64,000 bases of DNA, taken from Prorocentrum cordatum (taxonomy: Eukaryota > Sar > Dinophyceae > Prorocentrales > Prorocentraceae). The notes under the pieces are model-generated. The model made no database searches and was not told the origin of the DNA. It was given only the letters and a program-made list of their open reading frames with translations. Made by a program: the position numbers and the translations under genes. The stretch lies in the NCBI GenBank assembly GCA_963575745.1, contig CAUYUJ010003012.1:1-64000 (forward strand), written 5' to 3'. Positions 43,480 through 53,700 of this stretch are shown here, in pieces; within the stretch, counting starts at the first letter, position 1; each line of letters opens with the position of its first letter.

Positions 43480-44388
43480 CTAACCGCCCAGTTCTTCTTC
43501 CTCCAGGTCGTTGTCTGGGTCTCGCTCCTTCAGCTTCAGTCCCAATTCAGCGGCTTCGAACTCATTGAGCCCAAACGCTTGCAGGGCATCTGCCAGGCAC
43601 AAAAATGCACGTGCAGGTGGGTCCGAAGAGGCCCTGGAGAAACCTCCTTCTCTCTTCTGGGCCTTCTTGGACTCCGAAACCCCCCCAACCAGCTCTCGCG
43701 CCCAAGCCCCAGGAGTTCGCCAAGAGCCCAGTTTGAGAGGCCTGTTGGGGTGCTTGCCCTTGCAGACAGCCCGAGTGTTCTTCCTGCCTGGGTCCACCAA
43801 GGCCTGCTGGGACCCTCCACAGCTCTTTCGTAGGCCTCTGGATCCCGCAGACACCGTGGCATACCCCCCGCAGGTCGAACAAAAAAGGATGGGAGGCTGG
43901 TTGTCTTCAGCCGCGAACTGAAGCAAAGCATGCCCTCCAATGAGGGCAGGGGTCTGGCGGGCATCCGCTGCCAGCGCCAGCAGCTCGGGCACCAAGGGCT
44001 CAGATGGAGGTCTCGAGGGCGGTGGAGGCTCGTCGGGAGGAGGAGCAGGAGCAGCAGCAGCCTCGCCCCCGCCCCCCTCCTGCCTCCTCATCGCCTCAAG
44101 TGCCTCCTCCAAGTCAGATCCCCCCTCCAGGGAGATCGCTGTGAGCCCCTGGGCTCCAACGTTGCCCCACCTGCCTTCCTGCACATAGTGGCCTTCAGCC
44201 CTGCTAATGAACTGAAGGAGCAGGCGTGGGACATGGAGCATGCCTTTGGACATCATAACCACATTGGACGGGCAACGACATAGCTCCGCACCCAGCTTCG
44301 CAAGTCGATCAGCTTCGGCATTGCCCTCCCTCTCAAAGTGGCTGATCCGTCCTTCGCGCACATCTGTCATCGACGTGTGGGCCGCCAC
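43480..44388 (-). pseudogene. LINE-B end of RNase H and C-terminal Cys module
   Basis: Reads VAAHTSMTDVREG and GNAEADRLAKLGAE, the final His and Asp of RNase H, then a Pro-rich linker and FCSTCGGYATVSAG with a downstream Cys, the same signature as in LINE-A and LINE-C. About 110 further residues follow (AFLCLADALQAFGLNEFEAA), ending in an acidic tail. It lies one frame off from the upstream part because of the T run. Confidence 0.78.
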
Positions 44389-45545
44389 CTTACAACAAAA
44401 AAAAAAAAAAAAAAAAAACTCAACAGAGCGGGCGTTCCTTCACGGAATGCCTCCTTCCAGATGTGTGCCCGAGTGTTGTCATCTCCCTGCGCATATCTGG
44501 CATTCTGACAACATTGAACTGTGCCTTTGCAATCGGAATAAATCGTGTACCTGCCTACTAGGTGTCTCAAGGCCATCAGGATGGCGCAATCCCCCCCGTC
44601 TCTGGCTACCTGGTCGGGGCCTTGTGGTGGGGGGACCGCCCCGTACCACCCCGCCAGGGGTCGGTGATCATGGTCGAAAACCGCCACACCCCAACCAGCA
44701 ACCCTAAAGGACGGGAAGAAACCATCGACCCCAGAGCCATCGCAAAAAACATGGCCACCATCTAGCGCCAGCGGCGCCGCTTGTCCTTCAACCTTGAACT
44801 CCCACTCAGGGTTCCACCCAGGTCGGGAGAAAACTTGGCAAGGGTCGGGAAGGATCCCCCTGGCGAACCTCTCTTGCAAGTGCGCTGGCCCTACCCGCAA
44901 ACGCCGCACTGGGCCATCCAGGTCCTGCGGCAGATTGTCTCGACGCCAGCTTAGCCTAGTGGGGCAATCAACATGACGATGGAACAAGCTGCCGATAGCT
45001 TCCCCGCATAGGAGACAGTGCGACGGCAGGGCAGGGTCATGCCTGTGAAGTCGCGCTTGGCACCAATGCGAGCCAATCACGAGACCTCGGAGAGTCCTCT
45101 GCTCACGAATCCCCCACCGCCCGCCTCTCCCACCGTCATCCTCATCGAGCTTCCAGCGTCTATGCAGAAGCTCGTTCAATGGTCGCCAAAAGATGTCATC
45201 AGACCAGCCCTGACCACGGTCGATCTTGGCCAATCCTTCCTTGTCCGAGACACGCCGAGCAGCGAATCGGACCCTCCTGGCCAGGAACGCTGGGGAGACC
45301 TGGCGAAGATCCCAAACCTCCCCCGTGGCCTCCTTCAGGGTCCACGGGTCCTCAAAAACAAGGCCCACGCGAGAACACGTGACAAGGAGGGCCGCAATGG
45401 GGTCTCGAACACGGGCCCAAGGCCTGGACAACTGAAGCAACTCCTGACCACTGGAAAAAAGGTACTGCACCACCACAGGTGCCAGGCGCTGATCCTTGAG
45501 GATCTGGCTGTAGGTGCGGAGAGCATCGGCCGTTAGGATGACCAA
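44367..45545 (-). pseudogene. LINE-B thumb region and RNase H, N-terminal part
   Basis: 392 codons. Early part is LINE thumb-like; HCLLCGEAIGSLFHRHVDC is a zinc-knuckle-like segment seen before RNase H in LINE enzymes. RNase H begins with VFCDGSGVDG (catalytic Asp). The second acidic site reads GGDCAILMAL, with Asp where Glu is usual. The third is YSDCKGTV. The frame is then destroyed by a 22-nt T run (A on +) at 44397-44418. Confidence 0.8.
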
Positions 45546-46345
45546 CGGATCCCGAGCCCAACCTCCCCTCCCCTCACGCTCATCGAGGCCAACTCAAGGG
45601 AGCATCCTTTGGGGAGCCTCCCTTCCGCCCTAACTGCTGCAAGCCGAACTTGTTTCAGCTTGCCATTGGGGAGGCCCTGGATGTTGGCTCCCCAGAGGGC
45701 CTTCGACGTGACGCCTGCCCTAAAAATGGTGCCACACTGAGCCCCAGCCGCTCGAAGCGCGAGGACCTTCGCCACTTTTTGCTGGGACTCCACAAATCGC
45801 TCGTGCTGGGTGCTCACACGCCGCCTGGCGCCATCCGTGGCGTCCCCACCAAGGTCCCTGTGAACCTGGGCGCGCACCTTGGCAGGCAAATCACACTGCC
45901 TGGACAACACCTGTGCCAGCGCCGAGGAGGAAGCAAGCAGGCCTAGCTTGTTCATGGCAATGGGCAGGCCCATGCGCTGCAGGTCCGTCGTCACAGACCG
46001 AAACGAAGCTGCCAGCTCACGCGTGATGACTGTCTCACCACCGACTGCATGCAGCGAGACGTCGTCAATGACGTTCTTAATGCACACTGTCGGGTTGCCA
46101 ACCATGGCCTTGCGCAGCACCCCAAGCAGCAGCAGCCTGGCAAACGTGGTGGCCCCCGAGCAGCCTGCAATGACCGTGCCGTTCGGCTGGATCACTCGAC
46201 TGATCGCGCCCTGCCAAGTCACTCGCCTCGGGCCTCGATGAAGGCAACAGTACGCTCGCAGGAGCGCTATCGGAAATGAGCTAGCCTGGGCCGCTGCCAG
46301 CAGCTCTTCGTGCGAAATGTGTTCGTAAAATTTGCGCAGGTCAGA
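45533..46345 (-). pseudogene. LINE-B reverse transcriptase, C-terminal part
   Basis: Starts abruptly at motif A (DLRKFYEHIS) next to the microsatellite. Motif B reads VIAGCSGATT and motif C reads IKNVIDDVS (VIDD instead of YVDD). The thumb region follows. Ends at a stop at 45533 while homology continues in another frame. No start codon of its own. Confidence 0.78.
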
Positions 46346-46396
46346 AGCAGGAGGAGGAGGAGGAGGAGGAGGAGGAGGAGGAGGAGGAGGAGGAGC
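46346..46396 (+). repeat. GGA microsatellite
   Basis: About 45 bp of GGA; it forms the 5' border of LINE-B. Confidence 0.92.
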
Positions 46397-47395
46397 CCTG
46401 GGGGACTGTTACGGGGCTCCCGCGGTCGCCTGCGGAGTGGCCGAGGCCGTGCGGGAGCCCGCTCGCGACCGTCCATGGGGCTGGCTCGGGGGGGCCCGTG
46501 AGGCTCCATGGGCCTGTCTTGGGGCTCTCTTGGGGCCTCCTGCCTCGGTCCAGGGGCTGGCTCGGGGGGGCTACCGCCGACCCAGGAGAGGTCCGCGCGG
46601 ACCTCCGGTCTCCTCCCTGCTTGTCCTCCGCCTTCCCGCTGCTTCCTCCCTGTGCTCTTGCGCGCCGGCGCGCGCGCAGACAGGTCCATGTGACCTTGGC
46701 TGAGAACGGCCTTGCAAGCTGTCCCGCAGGCTAGCTTGTAGAGGCCGCCGTCGCTCTCCATCTCTCGAGGTGCGCGGACTGCCTGCCTCGGTCTGGAGCC
46801 CTCATGGTGCCCTGGGGGCCCCTGGGGGGCTGTTACGGGGCTCCTGGGATCGGCTGTAGGGGGGCCGAGGCCGTGCGGGAGCCCGCTTGGGACCGTCCTG
46901 GGGCTGTCTCAGGGGGCCCGTGGGGCTCTATGAGCCCGTATTGGGGCTCACTTGGGGTGTCTGTGGGCCGTTTGAGCGGTCCAAGAAGCTATGGTGGAAG
47001 CGTCTCGGGCGAGACTGAAACCTTTTCGGAGCTCCCAGGAGCCGTCTGGAGCTGCTCCGGGCCGTCTGGAGCGTCTCCTGGCCCGGAAATGGAGAGAACC
47101 TCGAAAATCTTAAGCAAGCTACGAAAATGCACGATTTTTAGGCAGTCGGGCCGTCAATGGGGATGCTCTGCGGCCGTCTTGGAGGTCTCTTTCTGGTCCT
47201 GGGGCCCTCATGGAAGTCTCGGGGCCAGCTTTGGGCCTCAGTTTAGGTCGGGCATGCCCCCTTACAGGTGGATTTTGGAACGAAAAGCGTAAAAAAGCAA
47301 CAACAAATAGTCAACAAAGTAGAAATACTCAAAACATCGTCCCCATGCTACATATGTTGTTACTGTTTTGGGGTCTTCTTCCTGTAGAGGGACGG
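46397..47395. repeat. GGCCGTCTTGG-type array, diverged
   Basis: Looser version of the array. Two related segments (GGGGGACTGTTACGGGGCTC near 46398 and GGGGGGCTGTTACGGGGCTC near 46823) are about 425 bp apart. A-rich boxes at 47085-47150 and 47275-47330. No gene. Confidence 0.65.
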
Positions 47396-47654
47396 CCCTG
47401 ACTTCGGATCCTCCATACTTTGGTTGACTTTCCGACTTGGAAGTGTGTCAGAAATGCACCCCAAACAATGCGAAACAATACGGCGGAAATGTCCACCTCA
47501 AGCAGACATAGCACGGATACTTCCGCAGAGGTGTGGCGAAAACAGCGACGGCAAAATAGGGCGGAAATCGGCATCAAAGGAGCCCAACAAGCAGGGCGGA
47601 AATTGCCGCCCTGCTTGCGAAACCCACCAAAGTACGGCGGATCCGAAGACGGGG
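47396..47654 (+). mobile_element. 259-bp MITE, copy 2
   Basis: Same ends and same length as copy 1. Internal hairpin GCAGGGCGG / CCGCCCTGC near 47591-47616. The right end touches a GGA microsatellite. Confidence 0.78.
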
Positions 47655-47702
47655 GAGGAGGAGGAGGAGGAGGAGGAGGAGGAGGAGGAGGAGGAGGAGG
47701 AG
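47655..47702 (+). repeat. GGA microsatellite at the gap edge
   Basis: About 45 bp of GGA running into the unknown bases. Confidence 0.9.
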
Positions 47703-47802
47703 NNNNNNNNNNNNNNNNNNNNNNNNNNNNNNNNNNNNNNNNNNNNNNNNNNNNNNNNNNNNNNNNNNNNNNNNNNNNNNNNNNNNNNNNNNNNNNNNNN
47801 NN
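47703..47802. other. Assembly gap, 100 N
   Basis: Exactly 100 unknown bases. The round number suggests a gap of unknown true size, caused by the microsatellite. Confidence 0.99.
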
Positions 47803-48106
47803 GCGGTGGTGGCGGGCGGATGGGCGCGCGAGAAAGAGGCCCGCGCTGGGGCGAGAACGCCATCCTGAACGACGGAGGCAGAACACCGATCCGAAAATGA
47901 GGCCCATGCTGCAGCGGGAGCACGATTCGGAACGAGCAGAAGCCCGAAAATGAGGCCGGCGCCTCAGCGAGAGCAGCATTTTGAACAAACCCATGCGAAA
48001 ACCCAACTCCGGGAAATCCTGTGTGTAAAAAACAGTACGCGGAGGGGTGCCCGCCATCTTCCGCACGCCATCAGGGGAAGGAGGATAATGTATTCATATT
48101 GAGTAA
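47803..48106. other. Mixed region with a ~55-bp imperfect tandem repeat
   Basis: GATCCGAAAATGAGGCC and AGCCCGAAAATGAGGCC, and GAACGAC against GAACGAG, mark two to three diverged units at about 47850-47985. No gene. Confidence 0.4.
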
Positions 48107-48455
48107 TTGTGGAGGAGGAGGAGGAGGAGGAGGAGGCGGCGGAGGAGGAGGGGCGGCGGCGGGGGGAACCGCCGCAGGGTAACTTCGGTTGGCTCTCGCT
48201 TAGCAGGAGGAGGAGGAGGAAGAGTCGGCGGAGGAGGAGGAGGAGGAGGGGGAGGAGGCGGAGGAGGAGGCGGAGGAGGCGAAGGAGGTGGAGGAGGGAG
48301 AGGGAGGAGAAGGAGGGAGGAGGAGGCGAGGACCACCGCCACAGGGTAACCTTCGGTTGGTCTAACGTAGAAGGAGGAGGGGGAGGAGGGGGGAGGAGGA
48401 GGATGAGGAGGAGGAGGAGGAGGCGAGGAGGAGGAGGAGGAGGAGGCGGAGGCGG
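48107..48455 (+). repeat. GGA tract with two copies of an inserted word
   Basis: GGA repeats interrupted at about 48165-48205 and 48330-48370 by the same ~35-bp non-repeat word (CAGGGTAAC, TTCGGTTGG). Confidence 0.85.
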
Positions 48456-48654
48456 GGGACCCGACTGAAGCCCTGGTGGAACTCCTCGTGTCCCCAACAC
48501 GGCTTTACGGCCGCGTCCTGGGCGGGTCCGTGCCCCCCCCCCCCCCCCCCCCACCCCTCGGGAAGCGCCCTGCGGCCATCGTCGAGGCCCGCTTACCCGG
48601 GGCGCCCGGGGCGCTGCCCCCGAGCTTGCTCGGTCCGAGCTCGCACGCGCTGCC
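48456..48654. other. GC-rich core between GGA and TCC tracts
   Basis: About 200 bp including a run of some 18 C near 48533-48552. No gene. Confidence 0.5.
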
Positions 48655-49017
48655 CTCCTCATCCCCCCCCCCCTTTTCCTCCTCACCTCCTCCTCCTCTC
48701 ATCCTCCTCCTCCCTCCTCATCCTCACTCCTCCTGCTCCCCTCCTCCTCATCCGGTGTCGTATCTTCCTCCTCCTTATCCTCCCTCCTCCTCCTCCTCCT
48801 CCTCTCCTCCTCCTCCTCCTCCCCTCCTCCTCCTCCTCCTCCCCCCCCTCCCCGCCTCACTCCTCCCCCCCTCCTCCCCCCCGCCCCTCATCCGCCTCCC
48901 TCTCTCCTCACTCCTCATCTCCTCCTCCTCTCCTCTGCTTCCTCCTCCCTCCTCCTCCTCCTCCTCCTCCTCCTCCTCCTCCTCCTCCTCCTCCTCCTCC
49001 TCCTCCTCCTCCTCCTC
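48655..49017 (+). repeat. TCC-rich polypyrimidine tract
   Basis: About 360 bp of pyrimidine, mostly TCC and CTC. Confidence 0.92.
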
Positions 49018-49276
49018 CCCCGACTTCGGATTCGTCGTACTTTGATGGGTTTCGCAAGCAGGGCGGCAATTTCCGCCCTGCTTGTGGAGCTCCTTTGGTG
49101 CCGATCTCCATCCTGGTTTGCCGTCGCTGTTTTCGCTACACCTACGCGGCAATATCCGCGCTATCTCTTCCTGAGGTGGACATTTCCGCCATACTGTTTC
49201 GCATTGTTCGGGGTGCATTTCCGACACACTTCCAAGTCGGAAAGTCAGCCACAGTACGGCAGATCCGAAGTCAGGG
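49018..49276 (-). mobile_element. 259-bp MITE, copy 3 (inverted)
   Basis: Same length and ends as copies 1 and 2, opposite orientation. Its outer right end keeps the form TCCGAAGTCAGGG, which restores a perfect match to the left end CCCTGACTTCGGA. It lies directly against a PPR fragment on the right and a TCC tract on the left. Confidence 0.78.
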
Positions 49277-49400
49277 TAAATAACATCGGGCTCCAGCTTC
49301 GCCTCACACATCTCGCTCAGCAGCGCCAGGGCCCGCTGCCACTGCTCGCCCGTCTCGCACGCGCTGATCCCAGAGCTGTAGGAGAGACTAGGGCTGACGG
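49277..49400 (-). pseudogene. PPR-like fragment, one motif interrupted by a MITE
   Basis: YSSGISACETGEQWQRALAL, ending LEPDVIY, spans about 49276-49380. The MITE starts right after DVIY, where the next motif should begin, so its insertion cut the PPR array here. Confidence 0.55.
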
Positions 49401-50100
49401 GTGGACGAACCGCAGTGAGGGTCTCCCTGGCCTGGGCTGAATCTGGGCCTTCTCGTGCCTTCCTCGGGGTTCCTTGGGTCATCCTGGAGCCGGCCGCGCC
49501 TTGGCAGGGGGCTCGTGACCTGCCCCTGGAACGACCCTGAGCCGCCTTGGGGCCGTAGTGAGGCCGAGGCTGGAAATCAAGAGGCGCACGTGCAGCTCAT
49601 GTTCCGCCGATGCCTCACCGTGGCCGCGGCCGTCCCGGGGAGGTCGGAGGAGGCGCGCGGGTTGCGTGGGCTCGGAGGAAGGCAGATGAAGGGGCCCTGA
49701 GACACACAAAATAAACACACACACACACATAAAACAAATCCCTATAGTTTCCCGTATTTTCTGGGTTTTCGTCGTCCCCCCCCCCAGATTTTCCCACATC
49801 TTCGGGGGAATCGACTATTCATTGCGCCTGTGCGTTTGCTCCCCTCCTGAGCAGATGCCTCTGCGGAGCCTGCTCCGTGTGACGGGCAGGTCCAGAGCGC
49901 CCTCGGGGAGAACGGGAGAGAGCTCCCCGACGGGTCGCCAGGTGTTGCCACTGCAGACCGGTGCCGCCGCAGAGAGACAGAGGAGGAAACTAGGAAGCGC
50001 ACGGGGTGCCTCATTGCTCTGGGCGGCTGGCGCGTGCCCAGGGACGTTCCCTCGAAGGCCTCTTCGAGGTGGCGCTGGGGCGTATCTCAGGGCCTCTCGG
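49401..50100. other. Dispersed repeat region without a gene
   Basis: Contains a (CA)n-like stretch near 49710-49730 and the word CTCCCCGACGGGTCGCCA near 49923, both shared with 12.6 or 14.25 kb. Confidence 0.4.
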
Positions 50101-50102
50101 GT

Positions 50103-50225
50103 GCCTCCTCCTCCTCCTCCTCCTCCTCCTCCTCCTCCTCCTCCTCCTCCTCCTCCTCCTCCTCCTCCTCCTCCTCCTCCTCCTCCTCCTCCTCCTCCTC
50201 CTCCTCCTCCTCCTCCTCCTCCTCC
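50103..50225 (+). repeat. TCC microsatellite
   Basis: About 120 bp of perfect (TCC)n. Confidence 0.96.
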
Positions 50226-50595
50226 CGCCTGTTGGGCCCTGATTTGGGCCACTGCGAGCCTCCTGGGCCTTCCGGCGGGTCTCTTGGGGGCCTGCTGGCG
50301 GTCTCGAGGTCATCTTGGGGCGGGGGGCGCGACATGTCAGTTCGAGGCCCCCCTCTTGGAGCCCTCCTAGGCCGTCTCGGGGCCGTCATGTGCCGTCTGG
50401 GGGCCCTCTTGGGGGAGCCTCTTGGAGACGTCTTGGGCCATCTCGGGGCCATGCCGGGCCGTCTGAGGGCCAGACTGGCGACCTCTGGGACCGTGTGGGG
50501 GAAGTCGAATCTGCTTCCAATGCGCGCAGCTTTTTTGGAAGCGGGCTCGACTTCCCCATGCACGCAGGTCGTCTCGGGCTCTGGGACCGTCTTAG
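50226..50595. repeat. GGCCGTCTTGG-type array
   Basis: GC-rich degenerate repeats; no gene. Confidence 0.75.
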
Positions 50596-50599
50596 CCTG

Positions 50600-50685
50600 T
50601 CATGGAGGAGGAGGAGGAGAAGGAAGAGGAGGAGGAAGAGGAGGACGAGGAGGACGAGGAGGAGGAGGAGGAGGAGGAGTAACCA
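50600..50685 (+). repeat. GGA microsatellite
   Basis: About 85 bp of GGA with GAA and GAC interruptions. It abuts the 3' end of LINE-C; in the sense of that element it is a TCC tract. Confidence 0.93.
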
Positions 50686-50739
50686 GAAGTAACCATGACG
50701 GGACAAAGTCCAGTTAAAACAAAACAAGTTGGGCGGGGA

Positions 50740-53700
50740 CTAATCAGAAGAAGAGTCCCCGCGGTGCGGGAGGGCGGTCGGGCGGCGCGCGCGGGGCCGC
50801 CCTTCGGGTGGGGCGGCAGCGGCGCGCCTGCCAGCGCCACCAGCGCCGTCCGCGTCGTGGGCGGGGGGCGGCGCGCGCGAGAGAGCACGCGCGGCGCGCC
50901 GCCCCCTCGCTTCGCTCCCTTCCCCGACCGACGACGACGCTCCACCACCACCGCCCTCCTCATGACTGGCCTCATCCTCCCCCCGAGCTCTCCTCGCACT
51001 GTTGGCCACCACGGCCTCACACCCAGCACGGATCTGCTGGATGACGAGCGGGGGCCCGTTGTGCGAGGGAAACAAACCCTTACTTAAACGCGTAAGGTTT
51101 TGAGCTCCTTTGGGGGTGGGGGCCATGCATTTACGGGCGAGCCACCTGCCATCAATCGTGGCGGTCATGCCACACAGAGAACAAAAATGCAGGGAAAACT
51201 CTGGCCAGAGATGAATGACATGAGAGCTGTGCGCCAGAGTGGTGCCAATCCAAACCTCTCCACGCCGACGGACGAACTTCGACCACTGCGAGGCGACCGA
51301 AACATCGACAGGAGAAAGGCCTGGGCAGGGCAAGGCACAAAATCTGAGCAGCTGTGAAGACGGGACAACCTGACAGCATCTCTTGCACCTCCACTTCGAC
51401 CCATACTGCTCGCAGTCATGCGAGGTACCCGTGAGGGCTCGAGTCTGCTGGGAGGGAGGAGGCACTCGCTGCTTGCCCAATCTGGTCGCCTGCCAGGGAT
51501 CGACCTGCAGGGCAGAGACCAACGCGCGCCTGGCTCGGCGTCTCACGAAATGGGCAATGCAATCATACATATCCGTCTTGGGCACTGGCTGCTGAGTGTA
51601 CAACTGCAGGCCTTGCTCCGCGGCTTTACCTGCAAAATCGTCAGCGCACATGTTGCCTGAGGTGAGAAAAGCTTGCCAATCAGTGAGTTCCCTATCCGTA
51701 CCCTCGAGGTGGGCGGCCGTCCACACGATCTGCACTTCAGCCTCGCCCCTGCAGCGAAGCGCCACCGCCACTCTGTACCACAAATCCTGATTTGGGCCTA
51801 GCATGCCGTGGGCTCGGCCAGCACGCCATCCATCGAGAACTGGTTGGCAATCAGTTACATAAATGATGGGTCCCGTGGTTTCCTCCAGGGCGATGGCGAG
51901 CGCTGCTATCTCCGCGCGCGGCACTGTCTGCCGTGGCCCAAGGAGGGGGGCTGAGACCCCGCAAACAGGCTCCCAAGAGCCATCGGAAGCCTGTCTGATC
52001 AGAGCAACTCCTGAACCACAGCGGCGCCTGCGGGGGTCGCTACTGTACTTACCCCCAAATCCATCCCCAAAGAAATAGGGTGGGTCCTGGCCAGGCAACA
52101 CACAGGCCTCAGACAAACGAGAGGTGCCATGGTACGTGTTCGGAGGAGGCTCAAGGGGGTCGAGGAAGTGGGGGCAGGTGAGATCTTTCGCTGGCACGCC
52201 TCTCAGCCACAACGAAGGATCGGCTTCCCACTGAGCAGCCACCTGTGTACACAACGCCTGGGTGCTGTCAAAGTCTGGGTGATCCACGTTACATTCGCAC
52301 TGCCATATACGGTGATACAATGTCCCAGGGGCTTTCTTGCACCTTGGACAAGTTACATCAACCGTGTAGCCACTGTCAGCTTGGCGTTGCCGTGGCCACT
52401 GACCTCCAGAGGCCACGCACAAAGTGAGGCCCCAAAGATCGGCTTGACCCCGAGACTCGAACCTACGGAGTTCCTGAGACAGCGGGAGGAGGTCGGCTCC
52501 TTCTCTAAGCGAAGTGCCTCCTTCGTGCTCAGCAGCGCCCTGCCAGAGGCCTGCTCTTAAAGCAGAAACGAACTCAGAAAGCAAGTCAGTGTGGTCAGCG
52601 AGCGCCAACAATTCAAAGTGGGGATCGCCTGGCCTCGGAAATCTCCAAGCGTGATTCGAGTGAGACGGCCGTTCCCGGAGGTCTGGCTCGCGGGGCTCCC
52701 AGCCAGCGTCAAGCAGCGTGGCCTGGACAGCGGCTATGGGACCACGAATCCCTCGCCAGCGCCGAGTGCCCAGTTTGTCGAGCTGCGCCCTCACCAACCC
52801 CCAGGAACGGCGGATGCGAGGCTGGAGAGCTGGAAATCGTTTCCAGAGCTGGAGCCACGAGTCAACTAATTGGCGCCTGACCTCCAAGGCGGGGTCGCCA
52901 TCTCCCAGTACGGCCTGCAGCACTGTGGTTAAACACTTACCTTTGCTGTTGCCAGCGACCGTGCGAGCAACTTGTCGCCTTAAAAGGAGGACCTGACTCG
53001 GTGGCATACCCATCACTTGGTGTCCATAGCTGGCCTGCGGCAAGGCACCTGTGCGCCAAGCGCCTTGAGTGACTTTCCGCAAGCCTGCAAGTCGCCTCAT
53101 CTTTAAAATCCGTGAAAATCTGCCGCTGGCCTTGGTCATCCTCTGCCTGGCTTTCTTACGAGTTCTGAATCGACCAGCCGCAGTGTCAACACCTAAATCG
53201 ACCCCAGTGGGGGCATACTTGGCAGGCATCCCTCGGGCTCTGAATATCCTAACTACACGCTTGCCAAGATCAGGAGACGACGCCAAGACAACCGTTTTGT
53301 CCGAGACCGTCAACCGTTTAGCTCTGAAACCTTCCGAAAACGCATCCGCAAGGTCCTGCATCTCAGAAACGATAGTCTCAGGAGTGCCTTCTGAGCGCCC
53401 AACAGTGTCGTCGACGAAGGTCCACAAGGAGGCCAGGGGGGCTCGCCTGTGCGCTGCATCCAGCACCGAGTGTAAGAATACTTTTCCAAGACACACTCCA
53501 TGCGACGAGCCTGCGACGATCGACCTCCCTGGACAGAAAGGATCACTGATGACCGAGCCCTCCTTGAGGATGCGCGGGGACATGAACAGCAGCACCTCCA
53601 TCAGCACTACAGTTGGCGGAAAGTTGAGTCCGCGGGCTGCCACGATCAACAGTGTGAACGATATTGAGTCGTAGAATTTGGCGATGTCCAACACCGTAGC

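Larger units (their letters stand above)
43336..46345 (-). mobile_element. LINE-B, 5'-truncated non-LTR retrotransposon
   Basis: On the minus strand the copy starts at 46345, immediately inside a TCC tract (GGA on +), with DLRKFYEHIS, the reverse transcriptase motif A. It continues through the rest of the polymerase, RNase H and the Cys module to a stop at 43480 and about 140 bp of 3' sequence, ending in another TCC tract. 5' truncation is typical of LINE insertion. Three frames are needed to read it, so it is a dead copy or contains assembly errors. Confidence 0.87.
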
